64,000 nt of DNA from Capitulum mitella (Eukaryota; Arthropoda; Thecostraca; Pollicipedomorpha; Pollicipedidae): positions 7,911,118 to 7,975,117 of the forward strand of contig CP099839.1 of assembly GCA_030062745.1 (NCBI GenBank), written 5' to 3'. Position numbers and translations under genes: made by a program. Positions 12,547 through 26,800 of the stretch are shown one piece after another. The notes beneath the pieces were generated by a model, which made no database searches, was not told the DNA's origin, and saw only the letters and a list, made by a program, of their open reading frames with translations. Positions within the stretch are counted from its first letter, which is position 1, and each line of letters begins with the position of its first letter.

Positions 12547-15500
12547 CTTGAAGTCAAAAGTTATGCCACATATGGGTTGCATTAACGATGACAATCAATT
12601 GCCATTTGAATGAGCCGAATTGGTCCATTGGTGGCGAAATTATTGAGTGGGAGAATTTGCGTCTTGCCTCAGCATGTGCCAGGTTAGTCAGTAACGGTCC
12701 TTATATCCAATCGAAATGATGCTCTTAACCGGACAAAGGTATCTGAGCAAATGCATCTTGTCGTAGATAAAAATCTGCATTGCGTTGATGCATACATCTT
12801 GGGTTAAACCTCACAGCCGCTTTGAAAGCTCCTCGTGGTTGGAAATCCTGATGACGCGCCTGCCTGTTGTGCCGATGAAAGCCTCGAACATAAGTCTGTC
12901 GCAACGGCAAGATAAAACGACATCACCAAAATAAGTAGAAGTAGTATTTGCTTAGGGCGGAAGCATGGTGCTCATGTTAGTTTCAGCTCGTGAAAGACAG
13001 TCAGGGTACTACGCAGTTTCCACGCGAACGCCCCGACATGAGCCTGACGCTTCACCTCATCACTGGGGCGCTGCCATCGCGTCGACGCACGCAGCGGAGA
13101 GGAGAGGGCCCTCTCTGTTCCCGACCATGCGGCGCGAATTAGGGCGGCGCTGTTTCTTTCTCTCAGCTCACTCACAAGCACCTCCGTGACGGGGCCGTGG
13201 CCGTGCTCCCACCGGCAAGGTCCAGTCTTCCTTAGCTCGCAGTACTATGACCCCGGCTGTGGTGTTCTGAACAAAAGCGAAATCGAGAGGTGTGCGTCGC
13301 CCGTTGGAGGAATCGGTAGAATATGGCCGCATGATGTATATGTATATATATGTATATGTATATATATGTGTGTATGTATGTATGTATGTGCATGTATTGC
13401 CGCGAAATATCGAGAGTCCAAAAGGACATCGAGTAGCGTGGCAACAACACTTACATGGTGGATATAGTCGCTGTTTGCTCCACGGACGGGGAGATGCGGT
13501 CCTCTCCCTTGGGATTGCGTGCTAACTCTTGTGAACTGAATACCGGGTATGACCCGTTATCTCAGGTCATTACGAGCGAGAGTGTGATGGGGAGACCACG
13601 GACACCCCGGCTCCTCGCGTGAAGGAAAAAAATAGAAAAGGTGGAGCGAAAACCGGGGAACACAGAGCCAACCTCAAAAATAACACATGTCTCACCTCCG
13701 CCCGTCCCCTCCCACGAGGAAAATCCTGTCCAGTGTTTGGCAACCTTGCGATCAACTTCTAGACCTTTCCGTCGGCTGTTCTCGCGTTCAAGTTTTTAAG
13801 AGCATGACGTCACACAATTCGCGATAACCCATCATACTCCTACATATCGGTTGATGAGCCCTCCTCGAATGCACCACCGCGACGGCTCCTTCCTGAAGCC
13901 TGGCGATTCACACGGGGAATCCCCCGAAATGCCCACCCTTGCTGGCGCGCTGCGGAAAAGTTTGCAGTCACAGCGGGAAAACCTCATGAGGTCGGTTATG
14001 TTTTGAGTCACGAGGACGTCGTCTTCGTCTGGTACGGTGCCCGGCCGGACTCTGCCTGGCTGGCCCGTGCCCGGCTGGACGGCGCCATGCTGGACGTCGA
14101 CCTCCAATAGGCAGGCTGTTGCGGACGTGCTGTTGGCACGTGCCACGATATCCATCGCTGGGAAGCCGGAGAAAACGAGCTTTATCCGATAACCTGGCGG
14201 CCCAGCTGTTGTGTGTTAACGTATGTTAACGTATGCATATCGTATGTTAACCCGTTATGTATCAGAAAAAACTTCTCTCACTTCAGCGAGATATGCAGCG
14301 GTGATTGTGGGGTCGGGAAACACCAACCGTTCACCGCCTGGCGTTTTGTATGCCCTTGGCCGCCTGGGGCTGTCAAAAAGGACACTCCTCGGTTATCTCA
14401 GGATCTTGCAGTGGGATCTGAACCGTTCTACCACCAGTCGATGGCCCTGAGTCTTGTCAGAAAATATTATGTCAGTCCTGGTCACGTGACTGATGACATC
14501 ACAGGTCGTGTAAAAAGCGTCATACGACGTCGGAAAAAGTGACCGGTTCGCACATCATATTATCAGCAATACTGGCCTCCGAGCCTTCAACTCGGTTTGA
14601 AACGGAGCACCACGATCGTCCGCATCAAAAGCATGTCAAAATGCTAAAAATACCGGGCCAAGGTCAGCCTAGGTCAGGTTAAATATTGGTCTTACTTTAC
14701 ATGCCGAAGATCGATATTTACTCGCGGCGATTTTGATCTATGTGGCAAAAAAGACGCAAGTGAAACATTCTGATTATCAGTTTTGCATTACCTGCACTTT
14801 ATCCAGTCAAGGACATTCTAGATCAGGTCATATAGGCTTGTATTACTCTGCCAGACAAAGAGCAATAATTACTCCTCGTGATTCTTAATTGCGCCAAGCA
14901 CAGAACTGAAATGATCTCTCGTGTTAATGCAGTCTGCTTTGTATGCTTATCGGGTCAAGGTCAAGCCAGGTCAGGACAGATGGTTATTCTTCATCTTCTG
15001 ACTTGCAACAATAACTGCTTTCTGCTGCTACTGAACGATCTTCCACGGATAATATTGCATTTTATTTCGTTTTGACGTCAACGTATGGCGTGACCTGACA
15101 TGACCTAACCTCGCATTTGGTGGATCTTCCTAAGAGTCGCATATAGATTTGCTTGTCTGGTTTGAACGATGGGGAAAGTCAGCGGCAGCCGCTTCTGTCA
15201 CCCACAATGCAAATCAGTTTCATTGTCCTCGTGCATGTGAGCTAGCATGACCTCTAATGCTGACGTATCACAAGTTTGTACCTTTTTGGGGGTCGTGTCC
15301 CATGTAAAGGCAAAGAACCCATGCGTTGCATTCGTGAATATAAAAAAAAACGAAGCATGTTCGCGCCACCGCCCGAAGAGGCGAAAACATGCATGCAAGG
15401 GTTGGCGTATGACGTCATATCTCCATGACCTGGCCAAACATGGAAATGGGTGTGATGTCAAAATATGTAAAATTGGTTGATTAAGATGCACAGAGAGTCT

Positions 15501-18500
15501 GTTGTGGCTGACTCTTACGATTCAGAAGTTGTTCACGAAAAACTGAAGGGGTTCTCTACTTGGCACCCGCAGGCGGTGCCGGCTTAGGCTACCGAGTGAC
15601 CACTCGAGCCGCGTTGCCGCCTGTGACTGACGCTATCGCAACGAGCATACCCTGTCGGCGTTGTCGTGAAGGGCTGGTATCGGTATCGGCCTGCGACGCG
15701 GCGTTGTAGCGTCACGCGCTCGAGAGCCCTGTCCGACTCATCGCACCCAAACGTGCTTGCCTCAGTGGCACGGTTATATGGTCCTTGTGCGAGGACTGGC
15801 GCACTCTGTTAGCGGGACTGGCTCGGTTCGGAAATGCAACGATTGTGACTGAAATCGATTTTGACTGTGTTAACGGGTGTGCCCTTCGTTTTCCGTCGTC
15901 TTTGTCGCAGACTACCGCGTGCTACAAAGACGGCCTCCCAGTTCAGACCGTTTATTTCGGTGCACGACTTGGCAGGAGGTCAGCCGGCCGATCTGCGGCG
16001 CTTCCTGGCAAAGGCAACGCCAGGCATCTCAGCTACGACAGCTGTCACGCTGCTTTGGCTTTCACCGACTTCTGGAACGTCTCCGCTGGACGCGGAGGGA
16101 CAAACGTCTGTCACGGTCAATCCTCAGCACTGATGCGCGCATTCATGGTTGATTGTTCTCAAAATGAAGAAATTATCAACACGGCAGTGGCATGCCTATT
16201 AGATCCAGACCCATGACACCAACAGGCTGGTGTCATTTCCGTCGTAGCGTTTTTGAATATATGCTTAAAACTTAGGAAGAATGGGGCAAACTGCGACAAC
16301 ATGCTATCCCTCCAAACGAAAAGTCCACGATAACAAAAATAATGTTTTTACGACCGAACATCACGAACATCGTAATTTCGGTTGATTTCCTCTGGTATGA
16401 ATGTTACAATTATCTTATATCTATTCTAAAAAGAGGTAATCTATATAATATATATAAAGGTCCTATTTCCAAAACAAAGGAAAGTATTCCCCTTTTCAGC
16501 CTTGTTTAAGACTTAGAATAACAGAGGCAAGAGGCAGAGAGGAACTACGTAAAAGAAATAAAGCGTGAAAGAAGCAGGGGAAATGAGGGACCGGCACAAC
16601 CAAAAGTAACAACCGCGCACAGAGCAGACGTTTCTGGCATGATGGAGAGCCTGTCTTCAGTTGGCTTTTATGTGCCGCTAAGTGCGATACACTGTCGCGA
16701 CGCAGTGTTGTCATGACGGTACATGAAACTGATGTTCGCACCTGCCAATGCGTTCAGCCGCTCAGACCAGTAAACGTGGCAGCATTTGACCCAAGTCGTT
16801 GTTAAGAAGTGAAAATTAGGTAATAGGCTTGCGACTAAATGATAGGTTTCCATGAGACGGCGAGGGGTGACAAAACAATGTGTTTCGCCGTTACTCCTCA
16901 AACTAAAAAACGTCCAGTTTAGGGGTCATACGAGTGTTTCTTGCCATCTCGCCATTGTGTTGTTTCGCTGGTGAGGTTGACACCGCAAATAAGTCTGCAC
17001 GAGAAGTGAAGTCACCACGGGGGGGGGTTCAAGAGTTACCTCGGAACAGCTGCCCTCGAGTATTTTCCTGGGGGGGAGGGGGATAGGATGCCGAATGTCG
17101 ATGCCTGGGCCCGGCCCCGAACAGAGCACAGACTGTAACTGAATTAAGATGTCGGCCCGCCCATCACCCACCCGGACACACCTTTGGGGCCGACTTCTCA
17201 AACGACACAGTGGCCGGGTAAGTGACGACGTCTCCAGTGGGCCCGCGGCGTCTGCCGGCCGGCCGGTGCCCTCGGTCGCCCGGGAACCGTTGCCGGGGCG
17301 CGCCCCTGGTGGACGGAGTTGTTGCAGCTTCGGCCGCCAGAGGCACGGCGGTGGCCACTGCGCAGAACACACAGCTGGCGTTCAGAGCGGACCGGCAGCT
17401 CTGCTCACCAACTCGAGTGACAGCAAGTGTCTGCTGCGCAAGTCTACCAGTGCTTCTGGCGTCGGCGTGTGATACGCAGCGGCACGTGAGTAGTCTTTTT
17501 TTCTGTCCGTGACTGTCGCCTTCGCCGCGTCTATGTGACTATCTCCTGTTTTCACGTTCGTCTGCAGTAAAATGGCGTACATTCGGGAAAGAGGCCTCAG
17601 ATGTCCAACCCTTATTGTCATTTGATTGTCGCACTGGGTGGGTCACAAAGTATTGTGATAAAGAAATAACTACCCAAGAATGAAAAATTCGAGGAATCCC
17701 TTTTGATTCATAGCGGAGTTTGTGTAATAAGCTTGTGATAAATGAGTGAAATCGTATCGTCTTCATTAATTGCACTTCGTTCAACAGCGGATGCCGGTTC
17801 CGTTGAATTCTTTGTGCTCCTTTCGGTCAGGCCAAACGGCAGCCATGCTGGTCATGACGTCATCTGCCGAGGGTACAGGCAACAAAGAGCAAGAAACAGC
17901 AGGGGTTGGCTTGTGGTTGATAATAGCAAGCAAAATGCTGGTATGACATAAGTCTCTGAAAGCAAAACTCTCGTACGACATAAATGTCGTGGGAAAACGA
18001 CTGCACTGAAAGAAAAGTCTTTCACCATGACAGTTTAGAGGATGGCCTATTACAACCATCCCTTTATCCAGAAACAGGGCGATCATTCATTTCGCTTCGA
18101 AAGATTATTGCTGGATAATCGACATAATGTCGTTTAAATGTCTTACAACGAGGATTTCCATCCATAAGTTGTCATTTCGCAAGGCCCTGGTAGTCTTACT
18201 GTTATCATGTAGGTGTCCACAAAAATTTGATCGTTTATCTGTTTACATATTGCAACCAGCATTTATCATCCATGAATCCATGTGAATGCCAATGATTGCC
18301 ATCGATTTCCTGTGCACCTTTCCATACGTTGTCATAGCAGCATGCTGCGTTTATCCAGCTTGCTCAACAGCTTGACATCCTAGTCCATACCCTGTCACTA
18401 TCTCCCCATAACCCACTTCCTGTCATACAACTGTCAACCATGAAACCAATGGAACTCCCTGGCAAGTCTACCACTGGTCCATCGCATTTTCCACACCACA

Positions 18501-20841
18501 CTGATCCCCTAGCTGTGTCGAGATAAACGCGAAAATACGGAGTACGCAAAATTTATTCATCAACAAACACTGCTCAGCGCTAGTGCGACCACGTTCACAA
18601 TACACCATTGCGTACGAACATCTTTGCAACTGGGTCATACCACGCCAAATCGCACATGAACTGGCCGGGCCCATTTCGATTCTGATTCCGATAAAATTTG
18701 GTACGCTCATAGCACCTATCAAAGAAATGGCTCTGGGTGACCTATAAGGTCAAATTTACGGGTCATGAAAGGTCACCGATTTTTATAAGTATTGAATGAT
18801 TGAAATGCTCATGATTCGGTGGCCGACTGTCACAAAAGAGCACAATTAGCGCCATTTGGAAGAAGGGTGTTCTAGCTTTCATAAATACCTTCAATTTTTT
18901 CGTGATCTGGGCATGACTTTTGACCGACCAGGTCATGTTGCACATTTTTGGTTTTAACCATGTTTGCCCACCGTGATCTTCGCGAAAATTCAGCTCAATA
19001 TGTCCACAAATGCTTACAATAAGCGTGGCAAAAAGAAACCTTGGGTAAATTGAAACTTTTTCATATATCTTGAATTTAGTGTTGCCAAGTGCCACGTGGG
19101 AAATGTGCCTTGAAGTTATTTCACGAATATTGATTGATTTCGTGCCTTTCGTTTCTCGTACTGTTCTACAATTTGGTGAGCACAATGTCCTGAGTGGCTG
19201 CTACAAATCACCTCAGTTTTAAATTGCTTGACACGAAAGGTCAAGGGTAGTGATATGCCAGCACCAATCGACCCCTGCCATCCAGATCTGACATACCCGT
19301 TCTTCACATGTCCACGGAAATGAGTTTATCTGGTGTTCTTAGGCCTTTAAGCCAACTGAGACAATCTAAGTCGGGCGTCAGGGCCTTTTAAGGTCAGCCA
19401 AGGTCACTGACCCCGAGTGACCTCGAATTATCAAGCCTCGGACCATTCATGGCTTTTTTAGGGCAATGCTTCTAAATTTCATATATATTGCTAACGTACC
19501 GAAGTTTGCGCGTATCGAAGATTCCATTGGCGCTGTTTTTTGTCATGACGTCATCCCCCTGAATGTTGGAAAAGTTAGAGGCGAAATGACTGCTTTCTAC
19601 AGAAGCAGACAGAAGTGATGAATGAGAAACAAGCCCAAAACAAAAACAGAAAATTCACTTTTATCCAGGGCATAGAGTGAACACGACTCCATGCGTGCGA
19701 AATGGATATGAAATTCGAAATGATCTATAATCTATATCATTTGATATGATATAATCTGTATCATACAACCATTGAAATCACCGAAAATATATAAATGACC
19801 TGGGGTCAACATGGGTAATCCAGGGTCAGTTGATGTCATTGGCCTCGGTTGACCTTCCGAATGTCCCGATGCGTGACTAGAATTATCTCAGTTGGCTTTA
19901 GGACCTAACAACGCCCGATGGACTCACTTTTATGCAGATGTGAAGCACGGGTATATCAGATTCGGATGGCAGGACTCGATTGGTGGCGGGTGTCATGACC
20001 TTTGACCTTTCTGGTCAAGCAACTTGAAACTAAGCTAGTTTCAAGCATAGCAGGCATAGCAGGCCTGCTATGCCTGCTATGCCTAGCATGCTATGCACGC
20101 AGGACATTGTGCACAACAAATCGTAGAACAATCAGACGAACACAAGGCACAAAATCAATCACTTCTTGAAATAGCTTCAGGGTATATTTCTCAAGCGCCA
20201 CTTAGCAGCACTAACTTCAAGATAATAGAAAAAGTTGCAGTTTGCCTAGAAATGTTTTCCCCACGCTTATTGCGGATATCTGGAGACATATAACGCTACA
20301 TTTTCGTGGAGATTTCTATGGGCAAACATGGTTAAAACTGAAAACGTTCAATGTGACCTAGTGTCGTCAAAGGTCATCTCGAGCTAACCGAAAAAGTGAG
20401 CTTATTCATGAGAGGTGGAACATTCCTCTTTCGAATGGCACTAGTCGCTCCTTTTTGTGACAATCCGTCACCGAGTTATAGCCATTTGAATCATGCAATG
20501 TCTGCAAAAATCGGTGACCCTTCATGACCTGTTACTTTCACCACAGACCGTTTATTCATTCATGTAAATAATGGGAACACAAAAAAACGCGTGTCAGTTT
20601 TCGCCATGGACATCCTAATCATCGCGGTATACAGAGCGAAAGGGGAGATAACAGAGAGCAGAAATATGGAGACCGAGAGACGAAAGACAGTAGAAATATC
20701 GAGACCGAGGCAGAGGATAACCGGGAGAGAGAAGAAACAAATAAACAAACACCAACAGAAGGCGAAAGAGAGAGAGAGAGAAAAAAAAAGAAGAAAGAAA
20801 AAGAGAAGAGAAGAAGAGAAGAGAAGAAGAAAGAAAAGAAG

Positions 20842-20873
<32 letters not shown>

Positions 20874-23800
20874 CGAGACGAGACGAGACGAGACGAGACG
20901 AGACGAGACGAGACGAGACGAGACGAGACGAGACGAGACGAGACGAGACGAGAACAGGGTCCGACGAGACACGAACAGGGTCCGACAGACACGAACAGGG
21001 TCCGACAGACATGGACTGGGGCAGACAGACAAGGACACAAACGGACAGGGACGGACAGCGACAGACACACATACCGAGATAGACATATACCGACAGATAG
21101 ACAGATGGACACACACGCAAACAGGCAAGTATACAGACAGACAGAGACAGACATAGACGCACAGACAGACAAAGACAGAGAGGCAGACAGGCAGACGGAC
21201 AGACAAAGGACATTTCGACAGACATTTAAATAAACGGAGACAGCCATGCATACGCTGCTTACAAGCAGAGATGAAAAAGATTATCTGCTCCGCACTGAAG
21301 AGCTTGGGGTATCTTTGTTCGATTTTTTGACCGTCATTCTGTCCTTTACGATTTCATGTCGCCTCTTCCCGAGGGTGGCGTCCATGGTGCTGTCGATCTC
21401 GCTGAGATCCTCGCTCTGTTTGAGCGCACTGACGTCGTGCTCCCTCTGAAATTATCTCACCATGTCAGGTCAAACTGGTTTAAATACGAAAAAAACAAAC
21501 TAACAGAACTTCGCTAGGTCAGTTACCCTGGTATTTTGCTGTTTCTGCTGTCTCGAAATAGCGCATGCGAAATTTCATATCTCGGCATTAATGCTTCACC
21601 CCCACCTCATGAGCTCCGAGGTTTGCCCTGCGATTGCAATGGAGGATGAGCTAAGCAAAAACCAGTGACCCCTGAATAGACAGCTATAGCATGACAAAAC
21701 TGCAGGTTGTGCTTCTGCATTCACATCAACTTTTCTCACCTGCAAAATAGTTTGCCGTGCATTTAGATTTTTGGACCAATTCTGACCAATGCAAGTCACG
21801 GGAACCCCCAAGCGACGCGGCCCACCGCTCCCGAATCGCCGGACTTGACGACCTTTTCCTCCTGTCATTGAACTTAATGTGCAGTTTTGCTGTCACGAAG
21901 TCCTAGACCATATACGTATACCAGTTATGTACGCCGATTACGAGCATTTTTGTACCTTTACAATCATGCGTGCTAAAAAACTGCTCATCATACTGGAGTG
22001 GGCCATCTGGAATGCTTCCATGTTGTCATACATGGAAGCACTCCAGATGTCATACATACATGCATTCCATGTTGTCATACATAACACCGCACTGAAGAGC
22101 GCGTGTTAAGGTTGCATGCCATTCCACAACAAACAACATATGACTTCTTGGCATTTTTTTCAGATGCAGATTAATTGGTTTTGTCATTACAGTCAAGAAC
22201 TTGGTGTCATTGATCACGCCATACATCACGATCGAGGTCCGTTTCGTATCATCAGCGACACTTAATTTTGATGAATAGTTCATTTGAAGCAGTCGCATAA
22301 GCATACTTCAACTGCCAGCAATTTTATGTGATCCGAGTAATCGATTCGAGAAATGGATGAACTTGAGAAATGTAATTTAACCAACGTTTACACAAATGAC
22401 ATGATGACATGATGTAATGACAGGTACACACGTATGGCGGGGCTGCGGCGCGTGGTTTCGGAGCTAAGGCGCAGAGGAAAAAATCGATTGACAGTTTTAC
22501 GCTCCTCTCCTCCCCTAGAAAGTCGAAAGTTAAACAACCTAATAGACTAAGACAATGACGGGACAATAACTAATCCATTGATCGAATCAGAGAGCATTCT
22601 CTTCACATGAAATACGAGTACATTCATGGGACAATGTCGCTCCCAACAATGAACGTTGTTTCTGGCATCAAAAACAGCCGGTCATGAAGCGTGACGTTAC
22701 CAAGGGCAAATCATAACATGACGATTCAATGTAATATTGCCACAGCTGACATAGGCAAGATATGATCTAGAAACACTGGGAGACGTAACATGCTTTAAAC
22801 TGACATTAATGCGGTTAAGGTACGCTTGAGATGACGTGCCTGCACATACGTACATGGAGCTTCCCGAAATATGTTTGTAGGGCACGATCGACGTAAGCAT
22901 ACTGTCTATTTTCGGACACTATGACTACCGTATTTACCAACTGGGATTTTTACATCTCTGTATTAAATACAAACTAAATTGGGACACGGTATTCTATGCC
23001 TATGCATACAAAGTTCACACAATATACAATTCACATGCAACCATGCATCATGCATCATGCAGTACTATTCTTTGCATCATGCAATACTATTATTTCCGAA
23101 TATTATCCTATAATCTATATCAGGCTTTGGTATGCCACAAGACCCAGAACTTAACCACTGCATTTTTGACAGCAGAAAAAATCTTGGTATATGCCATTTT
23201 GAGTATAGCTGGATCCTGCATCAAATTGTGAATCATGAACCAAACCCATGCCTTGCAGTTCAAATTGTCTCATCAATCAAAAAATCAAATCAAAATATCA
23301 ATCAAAAAATCAGAATCGAATCAGTTTTCCGTTTCTCAGTGTGAATTAGAATCAGAATCAACTTGGACCGTGAATCAGAATCGAACTGATATCCACCAGT
23401 TTGATCAGAACAAAATGAGGCAATGAGAACAGAGCCAAGGTAATGCATGCTCCTCAACTTCCGTGCGACGACAAAAATGGGTTTCTTCCTACCTTTCCAA
23501 AGGTATCAGGCGAGCGAAACCTGCACTCAGCATGATAAAACCGTGTCAACAGCATTACACGTGAAAAATTAAGAAACATGCTCCAGTTACATATAGATGG
23601 TTTATTCCACACCAAATGAAACATAATGTGCAAAGATACAAAATGCAAGGACGGTTCTTTGTATCTAATCGTAGTCCATCGTTCCAAACATAGGCGCATC
23701 CCACGGGCGCACCCCTCCCCTTAACAGCAAATGTTTTGCATTTTCGCCATACAAAGCTGGGAACATTTCGGCTTTGCACTAAATGAAACGAGAAATCTCG

Positions 23801-26800
23801 GGGCCGAGGATCTCCATCCTTGGGGAGCCGCTCCGCATAATATAAATTTCAGGAGCTCGGACTGTAGGACTCTTATGCTCCCCGTGTCCGGTTTGGAATA
23901 TGAACAATTTAGGCCAAGGCGTAGGCATACCTGACTACAACCTTCCAGCACGCACGAGTTCTTTGACGTTGACGCCCGGCACTCCGCACGATTCAAGTAG
24001 AGACGCGCTGATCGCTGGCCGGAAGTAACCGCCTTGGTAGCTTCTGCTTCGTCATCGCCTGTCCGCGCATGCGCACATTTATGATCCGATAGGAATCTTG
24101 ATGGTTGTCACCAGAATGTCTATGGTTTATCGTCTAAGCGTATGTTATCTAGGCAGGTGGATCGTAGCAGAATAAAACATTGACTATCGGTGCACTGAAC
24201 GATGTTCAAAGAGAAAGAAGTAATCCGAATAGGATTAATAATTTAATAATAATAATTTTTGGAAGACAGCTCAATGTGGATAACATATGGAGCTGCTGAG
24301 TCATACATTTATCCACAGATAATTAAAAATATGTCTGTTTTAACAACCTGTAATCTTCTTGTTAGCAGTTAAGACTTCATTTTGTTCTGCTTTTATCTCT
24401 CATAAGTCCCCCTTTATTAATTTTATGAAGATTAGTGGAGGATTGGTCTAGCCAAAATCCACTATTTGACACTGAACGAAGACGTTTTTCCTCGGAGTAT
24501 GGTTCAGGTTTGGTTTAAATTTGACTCAATTTTTCAAAACATGGCAGTTGTTCACCAACACAAAAATAACTACGTTTTCCAACCCTGTTCTCGTATCCAT
24601 AACGAATGGACTCATTCCCGTTTGTGGGGGTTTCTTCGCCTCCTCCAAAAGATCTCGAGAACCACCCGTCCAATTTGATCGCAGGACAACAACCGGTATG
24701 TCATGACGGAAACTGCTGTTGAAAGAAATTTTGAAAATCTTGTAAGGAACATGCATCAGGGGACAAACGAATCAAAAAGAGGGGTAATTTCCATTTGTTA
24801 TAATTCCGATTTTTATGGGCTGATTTTCATGCAACTGGCGCGAATTAAGAGCTAATCAATGGAACTTTCCCCTTTGACCTAAACGCTTAGAAATCTGGCC
24901 AAATTTATAGGCGTTCACGGACTTGCAAAATGGGATCCATTATTTGAAAACTGAATCAACACAAGTTGAATATCATATTTTTAGTTCGCACTGTTCATTT
25001 TATGCCTTTGAAGTGCAAATCATATTGTTTATAAATAGTGGCAGTGGCGGTGTCGGGAACTTAAAAACGGGAACTGTAATGGTTGTTTTTTCATCCGATC
25101 AACTTATTATCCATGATCTCGAATGACCTCAGGTGATTTCATGATCACAGAAGATGGCCTTGGGCTCATTTCGCAGTATTTTAAAACGATGCCGATCATT
25201 CGAACTGATGATATTCACCAATGCCCTGTTTATGACCGTCGTGGTGAAGGGTACGCGCGCCGACATTTTAACCCGCGCCCGACTGGCAGTTGGCGTCAAT
25301 CACGCTAGGTTGGGGGGCTGGTCGCATGATGAAAAATAAGCACACCGTTTGAAGGCTCTTGACATGAAGAGCTCGGAATAGGTCTCATTTTTAGTTTTGG
25401 ATAATATGTAGGCCATTTACGTCCTATATATCTTTTCTCACAGCCGACTACATAAAACCGAGAAGCGGACTGAATCGCGGGGGTTATGATTAATGTAATC
25501 TAGGTAAAGGCACCAATGAGCAAGTAAAATTTCGTTGATGCCGATACACACCTAATTTCTCTGATTAGTTTAATATATGCGCCAAAACGTAGACTTTAGG
25601 ATAAGGCGATTTTCGCGCTGCGTGCCGGCAGGCGCCGTAGCCAAACACGGCATGAAATTAACGGAAACTAATTTTAGCGTTGCTTTATTTTCACGACATA
25701 GGCCTCTCCGTGTGATATTTCTTTATCATAGTGGTTCTTGTGATGGTTTCTCATGCTTAAATTTTGGAAAACTTTAGTAGTTATCAGTTTGCGAAATTGG
25801 CGTAGCTTTATTCGCGAAAGTCTGTTTATTTCCAAAATATGTTCTTTTTTTAACTTTTTGAACTTCTTGGTATTACTGGCAACTGTGCGACACAGCTCTG
25901 CCAATTTCAACCCGTTATGAGTAATTCATCGCCGATTTTGACGGCGGTGCATTTTGGCTCATGACAATTATTTGTGGCCTGACTTCAGGTCAGTGGCTGG
26001 AAGTCATTGATACTTTGTCCATTGGCGGTAAATGGATGTTTGCATCACCCTACACTAAAAATGTTATAAAAATTCCGTTGAATTCCAAAAAACGATATGT
26101 CCTAAAAATGGGGTTAGCCTTAGGTCAGTGACAAGGAAAAATCGGGAAAACCTAAGAAAGATTTGCTGCATCCGTCAAAGTCTCTAATCCCTGAAATTTT
26201 TATTGTGATATCTTGTCTTCCGAAAAAGTTGCAGGGTGCTAAACTTTTTTGGACAAGGTCCACTTGACCCGACCTAAGTCAGACACCTGACTTAACCTGA
26301 GGCCAAAACTTTGGCACAAAGTGGAAAAATGATCAAGCAAAAGGTATACAAAGTTTCGTGGCGCTGCGTTTGTTTGTTCTCTCGCAGTCTTGGAAAGACC
26401 TCAGGGGACGGTCAACCACCCCCTCCCTCCCCAGTCGGGGCGGGTTAAGTCGTAGCTTCGTGACCTGGCAGGATATCAGTCTGGAGCCGAAATCAAGTAG
26501 AGCGCGCTGTCCTAAGTCATATGTCATTTAAAAAGCTAGCGCCAAAACTACGCATGAAACCAAATTTGACTCCTTACTTTGCACTGACCTTAACGACAAA
26601 AGGAGACTATTGAGGATCGTTGCAGTCGACCCGGCGCCGCACACGATACAAGTAATCATAATTCAAAATCGAATTAAATTAATCGTGCCTAATAGGTATT
26701 TATAATCTTATTTTGTAAGCTGCACTTTAATTCAACAACAAAACAGGTAAGAACACCTGAAGCCAATTATTTGGTATATTTACGATAAAGCCGCCATCAT

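Larger units (their letters stand above)
10484..15910 (+). other. Intron 2 of the GT14 gene
   Basis: AT-rich, with AGGTCA-type half-sites (10825-10890, 11470-11535, 14660-14680, 14950-14975, 15091-15106), AT microsatellites and a dispersed repeat copy at about 12590-12650. A CpG-rich island at 13000-13230 has no splice-compatible frame that I can support. Confidence 0.45.

Noticed and set aside
13000-13230. CpG-rich block resembling an exon in intron 2
   Set aside because: Frames close early or lack a matching donor. It could be regulatory but nothing shows it.
15861-16133. Second open frame across exon 3 (SVHDLAGGQPADL)
   Set aside because: It needs one leading base where exon 2 leaves none.
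20560-21251. Long ORFs (163-221 residues) on both strands
   Set aside because: All arise from GA and GAGAC simple repeats, which lack stop codons in several frames.
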